A stretch of DNA of 52,591 bases from an uncultured bacterium (GTDB lineage Bacteria > Bacillota > Clostridia > Lachnospirales > Lachnospiraceae), in contig CAMSTY010000020.1 of assembly GCA_947063875.1 (NCBI GenBank), forward strand, positions 1 to 52,591. Reading direction: 5' to 3'. The position numbers were made by a program, and so were the translations under genes. Shown here piece by piece: positions 15,887-24,903 of the stretch. Below the pieces are notes generated by a model. The model was given only the letters and a program-made list of their open reading frames with translations. It had not been told where the DNA came from and did no database searches. Within the stretch, counting starts at the first letter, position 1. Each line of letters opens with the position of its first letter.

Positions 15887-17224
15887 CTATGCTTCCTCTG
15901 TCAGCTGTTCCGGTTCCAGTATCAGTTTGATTGCCCATGGCGGCACGGAAATATCCGTATATTGCTCTTTTATAAATACAAACGCCGTCTCATACACGGG
16001 CCGCTTCACAGGATAGATCCCCTCTCCATCCGTAAAATACAGCAATCCCCGCAGCCGGTGAAACGCCCCCTGGCGCAACAGAAGGTTTACATACTCAAAC
16101 GCAGGCCGGAAATCTGTCCCGCCCTGGCCGATTACCGTAAAATCGGCCAGGTAAGCTTCCATCTCCTCACGGCTTGTGATCCGCCGGTCCTGGCGCACTT
16201 CCTCGTCGCACTGGATGATATGGATGTTGACCTTTCTGAAATAACTGTCCGCCTCGCAAAGCACGTCGTACGTTTCTTCCAGAAACCGCCGCACCAGTTC
16301 CCCGGAACAGGACATCGACGTATCAATCACAATCACAAAATCTTCAATCCGGCTGACTTCCCTGGACTCCAGATGTTCGATTAAAGGCATGTTGCCATAA
16401 AGCGACATCCCGTAAGTATAAAATATAAAATCGAAGGAATCCGGGTCTGTCTGCATTTCTTCCTTCCACACGGAAAACTTCCTCAAAAACAGCCGGTAAT
16501 CATAACGCTCCCTGTTCTCTACCTGCACATGTTCCAGCAGGCTGCGGGAGTCTTCATCCTGTTGATTCCCCAGCGTTTCCATCTCTGTCTGCATCCGCTC
16601 CCGTTTGCGGCTCCACTGATTCTGTCTGGTGACAGAGATTTTAGGGTCCTCTCCTGGCAGTTCCCAGTATTGGTGATCGTCCACACAAAACTCTGCCCTT
16701 AGCCGTTCCTTCTGTTTTACCGGCAATTCCATCTCCCGCAGGACATGATACACCCCCTCCGCGTTTAGCACCGGAAGACGTTTTCTGATCCGTCCGTACC
16801 AGTCCTGGCGGTAAAGCGACAATGGATGGTGGACACAGCGCAGATACAATCCGTCAATCACCGATTCCACCGCAATATCACAGGCCAGGTTCCAGTCCTC
16901 CCTCTCCCGTCTTCCCCGGATATCCATGTGGCAGAACAGGCAGTGCAATACCATATGCAGATAGCTGCGGTTCACCAGGACTCTGCCTTTCCGAAAAAGC
17001 GATCCCAGATATCCCGGCTGGTAGTAAATGACAAAGCCATTCGTTCCCACTCCCCGGCAGTCCGGCGCCGCCTCATATCTCAGGCTGCTCAACGCCACAT
17101 CCAGATAACGCATATTCAGATACAGTTCATTCCTGGCATTGACAAGAATCCTGGTGCAAAGTCCTACTATATTCAGTTCCTCCAGCTGTTGATGCCTCAC
17201 CGGATCGATCATCGTTTCCTCCAC
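15887..17224 (-). CDS. VWA-like putative metallopeptidase (DUF2201)
   Basis: A 445-residue protein with an N-terminal DUF2201-type putative metallopeptidase domain and a C-terminal VWA domain. The VWA part shows a complete MIDAS: DTSMSCSGE, a Thr in GGTDFRP and an Asp in YFTDGEG. In the N-terminal domain the region where HExxH is expected reads LHCLFCHMD, so Glu is replaced by Cys and the second His by Cys; NLACDIAVESVID follows as in relatives. It may be a non-catalytic scaffold or use a different metal site. It is encoded 16 bases after the LRR gene and before the MoxR ATPase, the usual partner of such proteins. Confidence 0.85.
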   Translation of the reverse strand: MEETMIDPVRHQQLEELNIVGLCTRILVNARNELYLNMRYLDVALSSLRYEAAPDCRGVGTNGFVIYYQPGYLGSLFRKGRVLVNRSYLHMVLHCLFCHMDIRGRREREDWNLACDIAVESVIDGLYLRCVHHPLSLYRQDWYGRIRKRLPVLNAEGVYHVLREMELPVKQKERLRAEFCVDDHQYWELPGEDPKISVTRQNQWSRKRERMQTEMETLGNQQDEDSRSLLEHVQVENRERYDYRLFLRKFSVWKEEMQTDPDSFDFIFYTYGMSLYGNMPLIEHLESREVSRIEDFVIVIDTSMSCSGELVRRFLEETYDVLCEADSYFRKVNIHIIQCDEEVRQDRRITSREEMEAYLADFTVIGQGGTDFRPAFEYVNLLLRQGAFHRLRGLLYFTDGEGIYPVKRPVYETAFVFIKEQYTDISVPPWAIKLILEPEQLTEEA

Positions 17225-17239
17225 CCCCGTTTTGTTATC

Positions 17240-18274
17240 CTACAGTTCAAACCGTCGTTTCTTCCTTGCCCCCGTTTCCTGCAATCCCCTCCGCTGCATT
17301 CCCGCCTGATGCCGGAAGTCCATCAGCCAGGCCACCGTCTCCGTATCCTGGGCCTGCTGAGCCATCCGGGTCAATTCCCTCAGCTTCTCCTCCAGCGTTA
17401 TCTTTTCCGCCGGATTGTTGTCAGACACTTCCGGTCTGAGGGCCGCCTCCTCCTGGCTTTGCTGCTGATCCAGAATTTCTCTTACCAGCCAGGGAATTCC
17501 TCCCGGATCAAGATTTCCGCATCGCCCTTTACTTCGGCCATCTGTTTCCAACAGCAGTTTTCCTGCCATTTTCCAGTGCTTTGCCACATATTCCCGGTAC
17601 ATCTTCTCATGCCTGCCGGTCAGTCCCAAAGGATACTGCAGCCTCCCCATCGCCAGTTCCGCCACCAGTTCCTCCGGCTCCTGTACTTTCACATGCGGGA
17701 ACAGCTCATCATATTCCTGATACTGGAACTGCGTACCCGCAAAACAATACCGGTACCGATGCCCGCAGCCATGCGTTTCAATATACAGAATCCTCGCCGG
17801 TGTGTTTTCCACGGACTCCTCAAAATATTCCGGAAAGATCAGGCGTGCCTCCGTCACACGTTCTCCTCCGGTATTCCCCTCTTTTGACAGATGAATCCGC
17901 ACACGCAAAGTCTGCCGCAGTTCGGAAAGCAGTTCTTTCAGACAGGATCTTTCCCCTTCAAACAAAGTAAAATCCAGAAATTCCACCCCACCGGCGCCGG
18001 CAAACAACCCTGCTCCCAAATCGGCCGCCCTGCTGCCGCAGTAGAGCCTCTTCAATTTCTCGCAGTTATAAAATCCATAAGCGCCGATCTTCTTTAACTG
18101 CACAGGCAAATGCAGTTCCTCCACGTTGCTTCCTGCCAGCACATAGGCGCCCAGTTCGGTGACCAGGCAGTCCTCCATTCTCTCCGGAATCACCACTACG
18201 GTCCCGGACTGTTCTACCTTGTCAATCCGCACCGTCTGTCCTGTTTTTGTGTAGGAAAAATTTTCACTCGCCAA
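17240..18274 (-). CDS. Leucine-rich-repeat (BspA-like) protein
   Basis: A 344-residue protein. Residues about 1-100 form LRR_5/BspA-like repeats (GTVVVIPERMEDCLVTELGAY, then LHLPVQLKKIGAYGFYNCEKLKRLYC, the usual AF..C..L.... pattern). The middle and C-terminal parts are unlike known domains to me: they contain a TARILYIETHGCGHRYRYCF stretch and a helical tail. There is no signal peptide, so it should be cytoplasmic. It is the first gene of the LRR-VWA-MoxR-MscS operon, 16 bases before the VWA gene. It may supply substrate recognition for the ATPase-VWA pair; this is inference from position. Confidence 0.75.
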   Translation of the reverse strand: MASENFSYTKTGQTVRIDKVEQSGTVVVIPERMEDCLVTELGAYVLAGSNVEELHLPVQLKKIGAYGFYNCEKLKRLYCGSRAADLGAGLFAGAGGVEFLDFTLFEGERSCLKELLSELRQTLRVRIHLSKEGNTGGERVTEARLIFPEYFEESVENTPARILYIETHGCGHRYRYCFAGTQFQYQEYDELFPHVKVQEPEELVAELAMGRLQYPLGLTGRHEKMYREYVAKHWKMAGKLLLETDGRSKGRCGNLDPGGIPWLVREILDQQQSQEEAALRPEVSDNNPAEKITLEEKLRELTRMAQQAQDTETVAWLMDFRHQAGMQRRGLQETGARKKRRFEL

Positions 18275-18435
18275 TCCATCACCTCAATGCCATCCGTTTC
18301 TTTGTATTATACACTAATTTCACGGTTTATAAATCAGATTTTTAATTTATGCTTTGATTCTGCCGCCGTCTGTCCTGCCACAATGCAAATGCGGGAACGC
18401 CCACACGTCCCCGCACCCTTTACCTGAGATCTGTT

Positions 18436-19260
18436 CTATTGTAAAAACAACTGTACCCAATAATCAACCCCTGCACTGTTCTGATAATGTCCGACAGCAA
18501 TCGAGGTAAAGCCTGAATTCAGAATATTCGCCCGATGTCCGGAACTGTTCATCCAGTCGTTCATCACTGCCGCCGGAGTCTTCTGTCCATAAGCGATATT
18601 CTCTCCCGCTGACTGAAAGGAGATCCCCGCCGAAGTCAGTACCGTGGAAAAGCCGCTTCCGTTCGGTCTGGTATGAGAAAAGCTTCTCTCTATTTCTTTT
18701 GCCCGCAAAAGCGCTGCCGGTTCTGCCTTGGTATGTACTTTCAGGGCCGCAAGTCCCGCTTTCGCCCGTTCTTCATTCACCAGCCTGACTACCTGGTCTG
18801 CATAGGCATCCTGGCTGCCGCCGTCACCCGGCACGTCTGGTTCTTCCGGTTCCGATATATCCGGAAGGGAAGGTTTGTTCTGTCCATTTCCGGAATTTCC
18901 GCCGCCAAAGTTTCCGCCGCCCGGGTTCCCGCCACCGAAGTTTCCGCCGCCCGAGTTCCCGCCGCCAGGATTTCCCGTTCCCGGAAAGCAGCTTCCCGGA
19001 AGTCCAATCCCCGAGCAGCTTCCCCCTCCGTTACCAAACGTCAGATTTCCGAAACAGCTGCCGTTCCCATTGCCAGACAGCGGATTTCCCTGCAGCTGTC
19101 CCAATACCGCTCTCAAATCATTACAATCGCCGCCACCGATCACAATTGCCTGTCCTCCAGGAATCATGCAGGTCCCCATAGTCGCTGCATAAGCCGTATT
19201 TGCCATGGCCCCTGCTGCCAGAGCCGTTATCGCCCACCTGTAAACCACTGATTTTCTCAT
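18436..19260 (-). CDS. Secreted CAP/SCP-domain (YkwD-like) protein
   Basis: A 274-residue exported protein. A signal peptide (residues about 1-25, ending AYAA) leads to a Gly/Asn-rich linker with tandem GGGNS/F/P units (about 85-125), an acidic Pro-rich spacer, and a C-terminal CAP domain from about 150. The CAP signatures are LVNEERAKAGL, SFSHTRPNGSGF, SAGENIAYG, WMNSSGHRANILN and a final VDYWVQLFLQ. In Gram-positives such YkwD-like proteins are extracellular and of uncertain biochemical role. The AGGAGG site before 19260 is strong. It is a single gene between the LRR operon and a terminator. Confidence 0.88.
   Translation of the reverse strand: MRKSVVYRWAITALAAGAMANTAYAATMGTCMIPGGQAIVIGGGDCNDLRAVLGQLQGNPLSGNGNGSCFGNLTFGNGGGSCSGIGLPGSCFPGTGNPGGGNSGGGNFGGGNPGGGNFGGGNSGNGQNKPSLPDISEPEEPDVPGDGGSQDAYADQVVRLVNEERAKAGLAALKVHTKAEPAALLRAKEIERSFSHTRPNGSGFSTVLTSAGISFQSAGENIAYGQKTPAAVMNDWMNSSGHRANILNSGFTSIAVGHYQNSAGVDYWVQLFLQ
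18891..18972. repeat. 15-bp coding repeats for GGGNx units
   Basis: Five imperfect tandem 15-bp units (based on TTTCCGCCGCC) encode repeated Gly-Gly-Gly-Asn-x. They are in frame inside the linker of the CAP-domain protein, and copy number may vary by slippage. Confidence 0.7.
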
Positions 19261-19377
19261 GCTGTTTCCTCCTTTTCCTAATTGTTACAAATCTGTTACA
19301 AAGTCATCATAACACATAATTCATGGAAATGAACTAGGAGATGCCTGCCAAAACCAGCAGTCCTTACCAAATAAAAG

Positions 19378-19403
19378 ACCGCGGCCCGAAAACAGGCCAC
19401 GGT
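19378..19403 (-). terminator. Intrinsic terminator after the TM1266-like gene
   Basis: The arms ACCGCGGCC (19378-19386) and GGCCACGGT (19395-19403) form a GC-rich hairpin. On the minus strand it is followed by CTTTTATTT, ending the transcript that carries the TM1266-like gene. The rest of the 19261-19417 gap is leader for the CAP-domain gene. Confidence 0.75.
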
Positions 19404-19417
19404 TTCTCTGGTTTCTG

Positions 19418-19696
19418 TCATTTATTCTGCTTGGAATACAACGCTTTGGAACTTACTCCCGGCAGGCGCCCCAGCTTTCCGGACACAGCGCTGATCACAT
19501 CCGCAGGTGCATCCAGCACTACACTGATAATATTTACCTGCTTTTCGCGGTAGGGGAGTCCCATGCGTCCGATGATATAGCTGCTGTATTGATGAAGGAC
19601 TTCGTTGACCGCGGCAGCAGCCTCCCGCTTTTCCACGATAATTCCGACCAGGGCAATCCGGGTCTCTGTCCCCGGCTGTATCTTATCCTCTCCCAT
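19418..19696 (-). CDS. TM1266-type iron-only hydrogenase system regulator
   Basis: A 92-residue ferredoxin-like (ACT-like) protein matching the TM1266 family: TRIALVGIIVEKREAAAAVN, IIGRMGLPYREK, ISVVLDAPADVISAVSGKLGRLPGVS. Members are annotated as putative regulators of [FeFe]-hydrogenase maturation systems and usually sit near hydF or hydG. No hydrogenase or maturase gene is visible here; its neighbours are an LRR membrane protein and a CAP protein. The family name is secure and the role here is not. Confidence 0.82.
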   Translation of the reverse strand: MGEDKIQPGTETRIALVGIIVEKREAAAAVNEVLHQYSSYIIGRMGLPYREKQVNIISVVLDAPADVISAVSGKLGRLPGVSSKALYSKQNK

Positions 19697-19711
19697 TTCC
19701 CATGCCTCCCT

Positions 19712-21643
19712 TTATTTTAAAACCCGGACATCTTCTCCCATCTCGATCATGTTGTTGACCGGATTCTGGCGAACATCCAGATATTTCAGACTCTCCGCCT
19801 GATTCAAAGGGGCCAGATCCGTGATGTAATTATTGCTCACACTTAAATAAAGCAGCCTCTTGAGACCCGTCGCAAACCGGACATTTGTCAGCTGGTTCCC
19901 ATCCAGGTGCAGTTCTTCAAGATTCGGATAAAGCTTCAAAAACTCCGTATGTTCATCCAAGGCGACATCGTCATACCAGATATCTGTCATCCCCGAAGAA
20001 GTCTCCACATGAAAATCCTTCTTAAGATTAACCTTTTCCATCTGCAGGTTTTTCAGAGAAGGATTCTCCTGCAGCTTGTCGAAATCAATGCCGAACATAC
20101 AATCATTCAGATAGATTTCCTCCAGTCCGGTATGGTTCAGCACATTGGAAATGTCCCCGTATATTTCCATATTATACCCATATCCGCTCCAGCCGTCACG
20201 ATTTCCGCCGAAATTCAGACATTTCAGATTCGTCATTTTGTCAATAAAGCTGACATTTCTCAGCGGCACCGCATACGTCCAGACAGAATAGCAACTCAGA
20301 CACTCCAACCCTGTCAGCGAGGAAAGCGCCGAAATCTCGTCGACATTGCAGCCATGAAGGGACAAATCCCGCAGGCTTCCCAAACGGCCCAGCTGCGCCA
20401 CCGACATCAGTCCGCTGATATCCAGTTCCTCCAGCTGGCCAAGCGCCGCCAGTTCCGGGTCCGGCTGGGAGGTTGACTTATCCAGCGTCAGCTTTTTCAA
20501 CCCGCTCAAAGCCGGGATAAAATTATAATCCTTAAGAGAATTATTATCTGCCAGTTCCAGCATTGTCAGCTGGGAAAGTTCCGCCAGCGACTCCATACTG
20601 ATCGCTTCGGTATCCTTCAAAGACAAATCTTTCAGGTTGGTAAGTGATTTCAAGAAAGTGACATCCCGGATCGCCTCCGACTCCAGATGAAGGGATTTTA
20701 GGCTTGTCAGCATGGCAATTGCCGAGTAATCCGTCATATGATTTGATGGTTCATCCGAAAACGGATCATGCTCTGCCCCCTTCTCCTCAATCTCCAGCGA
20801 ATGCAGGCGGGTCAGAGGGGCCAGCTGCCGCACATCCGGCGCCGCCACATCTTTCAGAGATAAAATCTCCAGGTTCTCAAAAGCAGGCAGCCCCTCCAGG
20901 CTTTCCGGCCCATCCAGGTGCAGTTCTGTCAGCTGTCCGGGTTCGATCCATTGTACCAGTTCCCCCGGACTTGTCCCGTGGCATGACAACCCTTTCAGAT
21001 TCTTCAGTTTTCTCAAAACCTCGCCGTCTGCCCAGCTATAAGACAACTCGATCTTTAAAAGCTGCGGAAATTCCGCCAGATCATCCGTATCCCAGTCCGC
21101 AGGAACCAATTCCAGGTGTTCAATCGGGTACTCCGCGGTTTGATAAGGATCTTCAAAACTGTAATCCACATAAAAATTGTCCCGGCCGGTACGAATACTG
21201 AGATATTTCAGCTTTTCCCGTTCTTCGGCCCCGACCAAATCCGACGGTTTCTGATAAATCCCTTCTACCAGCGTATCATAAAAAGGAGAATGCGAAAAAA
21301 TCTCCTCCTCACTCTCCTCCTCTTCCCCCTCTTCCACCTGGGAAAGAATCGATGAATAAGTCAGACGCTCTTTATTGGCAAGTCCGATCCCGACTCCGAA
21401 CAGTACCGCCACTCCCAGCAAAATGCCGGCTGCCGCCAACATTCCGGACCGGTCCGCAGAACCGGTTGTCCCTGACGCATGATCCGCAGGCGTTGCATAC
21501 TGATGGATATGGTAGTTAATGACGCGGTCATCCTCCAGGATATACTGGCTGCTGCAGTACTCACAGGCAACAATCTTCTGATTCCCTTCCACCGGTATCA
21601 GTTTCCCGCCGCAATTCGGACATTTCAAATCCACGAAATTCAT
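19712..21643 (-). CDS. Zinc-ribbon, membrane-anchored leucine-rich-repeat protein
   Basis: A 643-residue protein. An N-terminal zinc ribbon (CPNCGG about 9-14, CEYCSS about 32-37) is followed by one membrane helix (GMLAAAGILLGVAVLFGVGIGLA, about 67-89), an acidic segment, and at least 15 leucine-rich repeats to the end (for example LTSLKSLHLES, LTNLKDLSLKD, LSQLTMLELAD, LTGLECLS). With no signal peptide and a zinc ribbon on the N-terminal side, the LRR domain is probably extracellular, giving a one-pass topology. It lies 15 bases before the TM1266-like gene. It may sense or bind a surface ligand, but nothing in the sequence identifies it. Confidence 0.8.
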   Translation of the reverse strand: MNFVDLKCPNCGGKLIPVEGNQKIVACEYCSSQYILEDDRVINYHIHQYATPADHASGTTGSADRSGMLAAAGILLGVAVLFGVGIGLANKERLTYSSILSQVEEGEEEESEEEIFSHSPFYDTLVEGIYQKPSDLVGAEEREKLKYLSIRTGRDNFYVDYSFEDPYQTAEYPIEHLELVPADWDTDDLAEFPQLLKIELSYSWADGEVLRKLKNLKGLSCHGTSPGELVQWIEPGQLTELHLDGPESLEGLPAFENLEILSLKDVAAPDVRQLAPLTRLHSLEIEEKGAEHDPFSDEPSNHMTDYSAIAMLTSLKSLHLESEAIRDVTFLKSLTNLKDLSLKDTEAISMESLAELSQLTMLELADNNSLKDYNFIPALSGLKKLTLDKSTSQPDPELAALGQLEELDISGLMSVAQLGRLGSLRDLSLHGCNVDEISALSSLTGLECLSCYSVWTYAVPLRNVSFIDKMTNLKCLNFGGNRDGWSGYGYNMEIYGDISNVLNHTGLEEIYLNDCMFGIDFDKLQENPSLKNLQMEKVNLKKDFHVETSSGMTDIWYDDVALDEHTEFLKLYPNLEELHLDGNQLTNVRFATGLKRLLYLSVSNNYITDLAPLNQAESLKYLDVRQNPVNNMIEMGEDVRVLK

Positions 21644-21700
21644 GAAAACCCGTCTTCTCCCTCAATGTATATTCTTTTACCGGCCGTATAAAGCTTCTGA

Positions 21701-22120
21701 CTACAGCGCCTGACGAATCTTCTCTGCAATCTCTTCATATTCCGCATCTGTCAAAAGCACTTTGCCCGGATTCATCTCAAACACGCCGCCCCACTCCGGA
21801 CCGCCTTCATACTTCGGCACCAGATGTATATGCAGATGGCAGCCGGTATCACCGTAAGCCCCATAGTTCACCTTGTTCGGCTGGTACACCTTATGAATTG
21901 CCCTGGCGGCTTTTGCCACATCTGCAAAATACGCATTCCGCTCTTCATCCGTCAGTTCGATCATCTCACTGACATGTTTGTCATGGGCAAGGATCAGCCG
22001 CCCCGGATGGCTCTGCTCCTTAAACACGTACAAAAATCCGGTATCCATCTTACAGATCGGATACGCAAACTTTGCCACCAGTTCCCCCTGCATACAATAC
22101 GCACAGTTTACATCTTTCAT
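21701..22120 (-). CDS. HIT-family nucleotide hydrolase
   Basis: A 139-residue histidine-triad protein with the HxHxHxx motif HLHIHLVPK near residue 100, preceded by NYGAYGDTGC. It begins with CAYCMQG, then HPGRLILAHDKHVSEMIELTDEE. HIT hydrolases cleave nucleotide phosphoramidates or dinucleotides. The start at 22120 is chosen because GAAGGTG precedes it and the next upstream start (22237) encodes a non-homologous extension. It is a single gene downstream of the ABC operon terminator. Confidence 0.9.
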   Translation of the reverse strand: MKDVNCAYCMQGELVAKFAYPICKMDTGFLYVFKEQSHPGRLILAHDKHVSEMIELTDEERNAYFADVAKAARAIHKVYQPNKVNYGAYGDTGCHLHIHLVPKYEGGPEWGGVFEMNPGKVLLTDAEYEEIAEKIRQAL

Positions 22121-22268
22121 AACCCACACACCTTCTCTTTCTTTCAGATTCTGTAACTGTTTGACACTTTTGTTGCCACACGGCCTTCCTACAACCTGTA
22201 TCGTTTTTATTTTACCCTGTTTTCCGAAGCAGTGCAAGGATTTCTTCCCGAAAAGATAGAAACAAAAA

Positions 22269-22300
22269 AGCGGAGACCCACCTTTTGGCCAATCTCCGCT
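22269..22300 (-). terminator. Terminator of the DUF3798 ABC operon
   Basis: The arms AGCGGAGA (22269-22276) and TCTCCGCT (22293-22300) form a hairpin. On the minus strand it is followed by a run of six T, just after the last permease gene. Confidence 0.8.
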
Positions 22301-22343
22301 TTCTGTTTTCGCCTTATTACAAGCTTTCTCCCCTCATAGCTGC

Positions 22344-23819
22344 CTATGCCGCTTTTGCTTCTTTCTCACCGGCAGTCCTGGCTTTCTGCTTTGTTGGCTT
22401 TTTCCAGGCATGCATTGCCAATGCCAGCGCAATCACGCCATAAGACACAAACACCCGGAAATATTCACCGATCACCGGATCGCCGAACAGCTCCTTACCT
22501 GCCAGAGGCGATACGATAAACAACGTGTGGAACAACACAATTCCCAAAAGCGCCTGCTTGTTCGTTGCCTTCTGTACGGAAGCGCCTCCCACCAGCAACG
22601 CCGCGATGGCAAACTGGCCGACCTGCGTATGAGCGCCATAAGTTGAAATCGTTCCCACGTTCTGCAAAAAGATCAGCTGCCCCCAGCTGGCCAGCACGGT
22701 AGAAAAAATCATCGCGATAATACGGGTTTTATCCACATTGATACCCGCCGCATTCGCCACCGTACGGCTCTGGCCGACTGTCCGCATATTCTGTCCCAGG
22801 CGCGTCTTCATCAGAATATTGTTGAAAATGCAGAGCGCCCCGATGCAGAGATACGTCATCACCGGAAGCCTGACAACGATCAGTATATTATAGATCGCTG
22901 GCACATAAGTCAAGGCATAAACCACCGCCGCCAGCACTACGTTCACTCCTGCCTTCAACGGTTTAAAGGAACTTGTCCCCGCATCTTCCCCGCCGTTTTT
23001 GGCCTGCAGCTTCCATTTCGCAAAACCATACGCCTGCCAGAGCACAGTCCCCAGGCATCCCAGTTCCACTGCAGACAGCAGCAAAAGACGGTCCGCCGCC
23101 AGAAACTGTTCTACCGGTTTGATATATGTCAGCGCATAGATAATCACCGCGGCCACAGCCTTGACCGCCACGGACTTCCAGGCGATCGGCTGCTTCTTCA
23201 CCAGCTTAAAAATCACTGAGCAGGCCAAAATAATCAGCACCAGATAGAATCCCAGTTCCACAATCGTCAGCATCGGCACGGTATCCAGCGCATACTTCAC
23301 GGTGTCTTTCAGGTCAATGGTATTCTTGACGCCGATCCCGGTCGGAATCATCAGGGTTGAATTATTCATCTTGATCACACCGCCAAAGATAAACAGAAAC
23401 ACCAGCTGATAAATGCCGTCTGCAAAATATCCCAGCACCAGGCCGCCGATCATCTCATTGCCTTTCATATAGTTAAACAGCTTCCCTACCAGAAAACCAA
23501 AGAACATGGCAAACGGAGTTGCCAGCGCCACGGTAAGAAGGAAGCCGGAGATACCGGTCAGTCCCCAGTAAGTGGTCAGAAAGATTGCCAGCTGCGCCGC
23601 CATAGCACCGATTACAATGCCGAAATTCAATCCCATACCGGCAATAACCGGTATAATCAGAGAAAGCACAATGAAAGAATTCCGGGCAATCCGCGTAAAC
23701 AATTCCGAAACCACGAAAGTCAGTGGCTGTTTGGAAAAATAAGTCGCCAGCACACAAAGAATCAGGAACAGAAACACTACCATATTATGAAACAGAAAAT
23801 CCGTTATTTTTTTATTCAC
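22344..23819 (-). CDS. ABC importer permease (BPL_transp_2), enlarged
   Basis: A 491-residue permease of the sugar/nucleoside ABC importer type (BPL_transp_2). The N-terminal half carries GMGLNFGIVIGAMAAQ and the GNEMIGGLVLGYF segment; the C-terminal half has the coupling region MKTRLGQNMRTVGQSRTVANAAGINVDKTR and LLVGGASVQKAT. It is about 150 residues longer than usual. The extra central part includes two similar membrane blocks (AAVIIYALTYIKP at about 229 and AAVVYALTYVPA at about 296), which look like an internal duplication. A GTG start at 23819 overlaps the preceding permease by 8 bases. It is the last gene of the operon. Confidence 0.88.
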   Translation of the reverse strand: MNKKITDFLFHNMVVFLFLILCVLATYFSKQPLTFVVSELFTRIARNSFIVLSLIIPVIAGMGLNFGIVIGAMAAQLAIFLTTYWGLTGISGFLLTVALATPFAMFFGFLVGKLFNYMKGNEMIGGLVLGYFADGIYQLVFLFIFGGVIKMNNSTLMIPTGIGVKNTIDLKDTVKYALDTVPMLTIVELGFYLVLIILACSVIFKLVKKQPIAWKSVAVKAVAAVIIYALTYIKPVEQFLAADRLLLLSAVELGCLGTVLWQAYGFAKWKLQAKNGGEDAGTSSFKPLKAGVNVVLAAVVYALTYVPAIYNILIVVRLPVMTYLCIGALCIFNNILMKTRLGQNMRTVGQSRTVANAAGINVDKTRIIAMIFSTVLASWGQLIFLQNVGTISTYGAHTQVGQFAIAALLVGGASVQKATNKQALLGIVLFHTLFIVSPLAGKELFGDPVIGEYFRVFVSYGVIALALAMHAWKKPTKQKARTAGEKEAKAA

Positions 23820-24903
23820 GTCCGCTGCCTCCTTTCACCTGGCTGAGCGCGTAGATGATAATTCCGTTGGAAATAATCAGGCGCGCGACCTCGGACAGGT
23901 TGCTCTCCGGGATAAACTGATTCGCCACCGGCAATCCCAACGCCAGAATCCCCTGGAACAGGAAGGTTCCGATCAAAACATGGGGGATCCTCGCCCGTTT
24001 GGGGCTGGCCCCGCCGATCAGCACTGCCGCTACGGAAGTAAAGCCCATCATCATCGGGCCGTTATACAGCTGCATAAATCCAAATCCCTGCGCATATACC
24101 AGGATTCCCACCGCCGCCAGTACGGTAGACAAGGTGGTTCCGATCAGGCGCATTTTATTTACATTGATCCCCGCAGCCTTAGCGAACATCGGATTGGCTC
24201 CGGCCGCACTCATAGCGATACCGGTTTTTGAACGCATAAACAGCCATACCAGGAAACACATCAAAAAGAAAAACAGCAGAAGCCCTGTCGGAATCGTCAG
24301 ATTCCCAATGCTAAACGCCAGCGTATTGTTCATAACATTGCTGAAGGAAGACGCCAGGGAAATCGTGTTCCTTAAGCCTTTTCCTGCATTCGGCCAGATC
24401 AGTTCGCCATCCGTGAACGGAAGCAGCATCCACAGCATGTTCATAAACGCGATAATAGAAAATCCCACATAAGTGGTCACCGTCATCTCCGAACCCTTCA
24501 CGCGGTTCAAAAGAAGCCCGTAAAGATAACCGATCCCCGTAGCCAGCACCACGCCGATCAGAATGGCCAGCAATACCGCCACCCACATGGCAAACATCGG
24601 ATGAATGGCCACCAGAGACGGAATCTGTGCAATCCGCAGCTGAATCACGATCAGGCCGCCCAGCAATCCTCCCACAATACCCATGGAAATTCCAAAATTC
24701 AACCCGATTCCGCACTGCACAGCCGGCACCATGGCCAGCGCCAGAATGCCAAACATCCCCCACCGTCTGAGGCAGTCGCTCAAAAGCTGCATCAGGTTCA
24801 TATGGAAACCGCCTGCCGCCACTACCAGAAACAGAAAGAATGATACAATAATAACCCGCGGCAGCCCAAATTTGTCCACCAATGATTTCAATGGATTACG
24901 CAT
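23812..24903 (-). CDS. ABC importer permease (BPL_transp_2)
   Basis: A 363-residue permease with about ten membrane helices. It includes QCGIGLNFGISMGIVGGLLGG, the GSEMTVTTYVGFSIIAF block and MRSKTGIAMSAAGANPMFAKAAGINVNKMR, the coupling helix, followed by AVLIGGASPKRAR. The start at 24903 is favoured by a GGAGG site eight bases upstream; the frame is open to 24963 but that part overlaps the ATPase. It pairs with the 491-residue permease as a heterodimer, with the double-domain ATPase immediately upstream. Confidence 0.88.
   Translation of the reverse strand: MRNPLKSLVDKFGLPRVIIVSFFLFLVVAAGGFHMNLMQLLSDCLRRWGMFGILALAMVPAVQCGIGLNFGISMGIVGGLLGGLIVIQLRIAQIPSLVAIHPMFAMWVAVLLAILIGVVLATGIGYLYGLLLNRVKGSEMTVTTYVGFSIIAFMNMLWMLLPFTDGELIWPNAGKGLRNTISLASSFSNVMNNTLAFSIGNLTIPTGLLLFFFLMCFLVWLFMRSKTGIAMSAAGANPMFAKAAGINVNKMRLIGTTLSTVLAAVGILVYAQGFGFMQLYNGPMMMGFTSVAAVLIGGASPKRARIPHVLIGTFLFQGILALGLPVANQFIPESNLSEVARLIISNGIIIYALSQVKGGSGRE

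Noticed and set aside
16826..17887. A 353-codon plus-strand frame across the VWA and LRR genes.
   Set aside because: Antisense to two recognised domains, Pro/His/Ser-rich, with no start signals.
18891..18972. Short regular repeats that might suggest a CRISPR array.
   Set aside because: The units are 15 bp, contiguous and in frame, coding for a Gly-Asn linker; no spacers exist.
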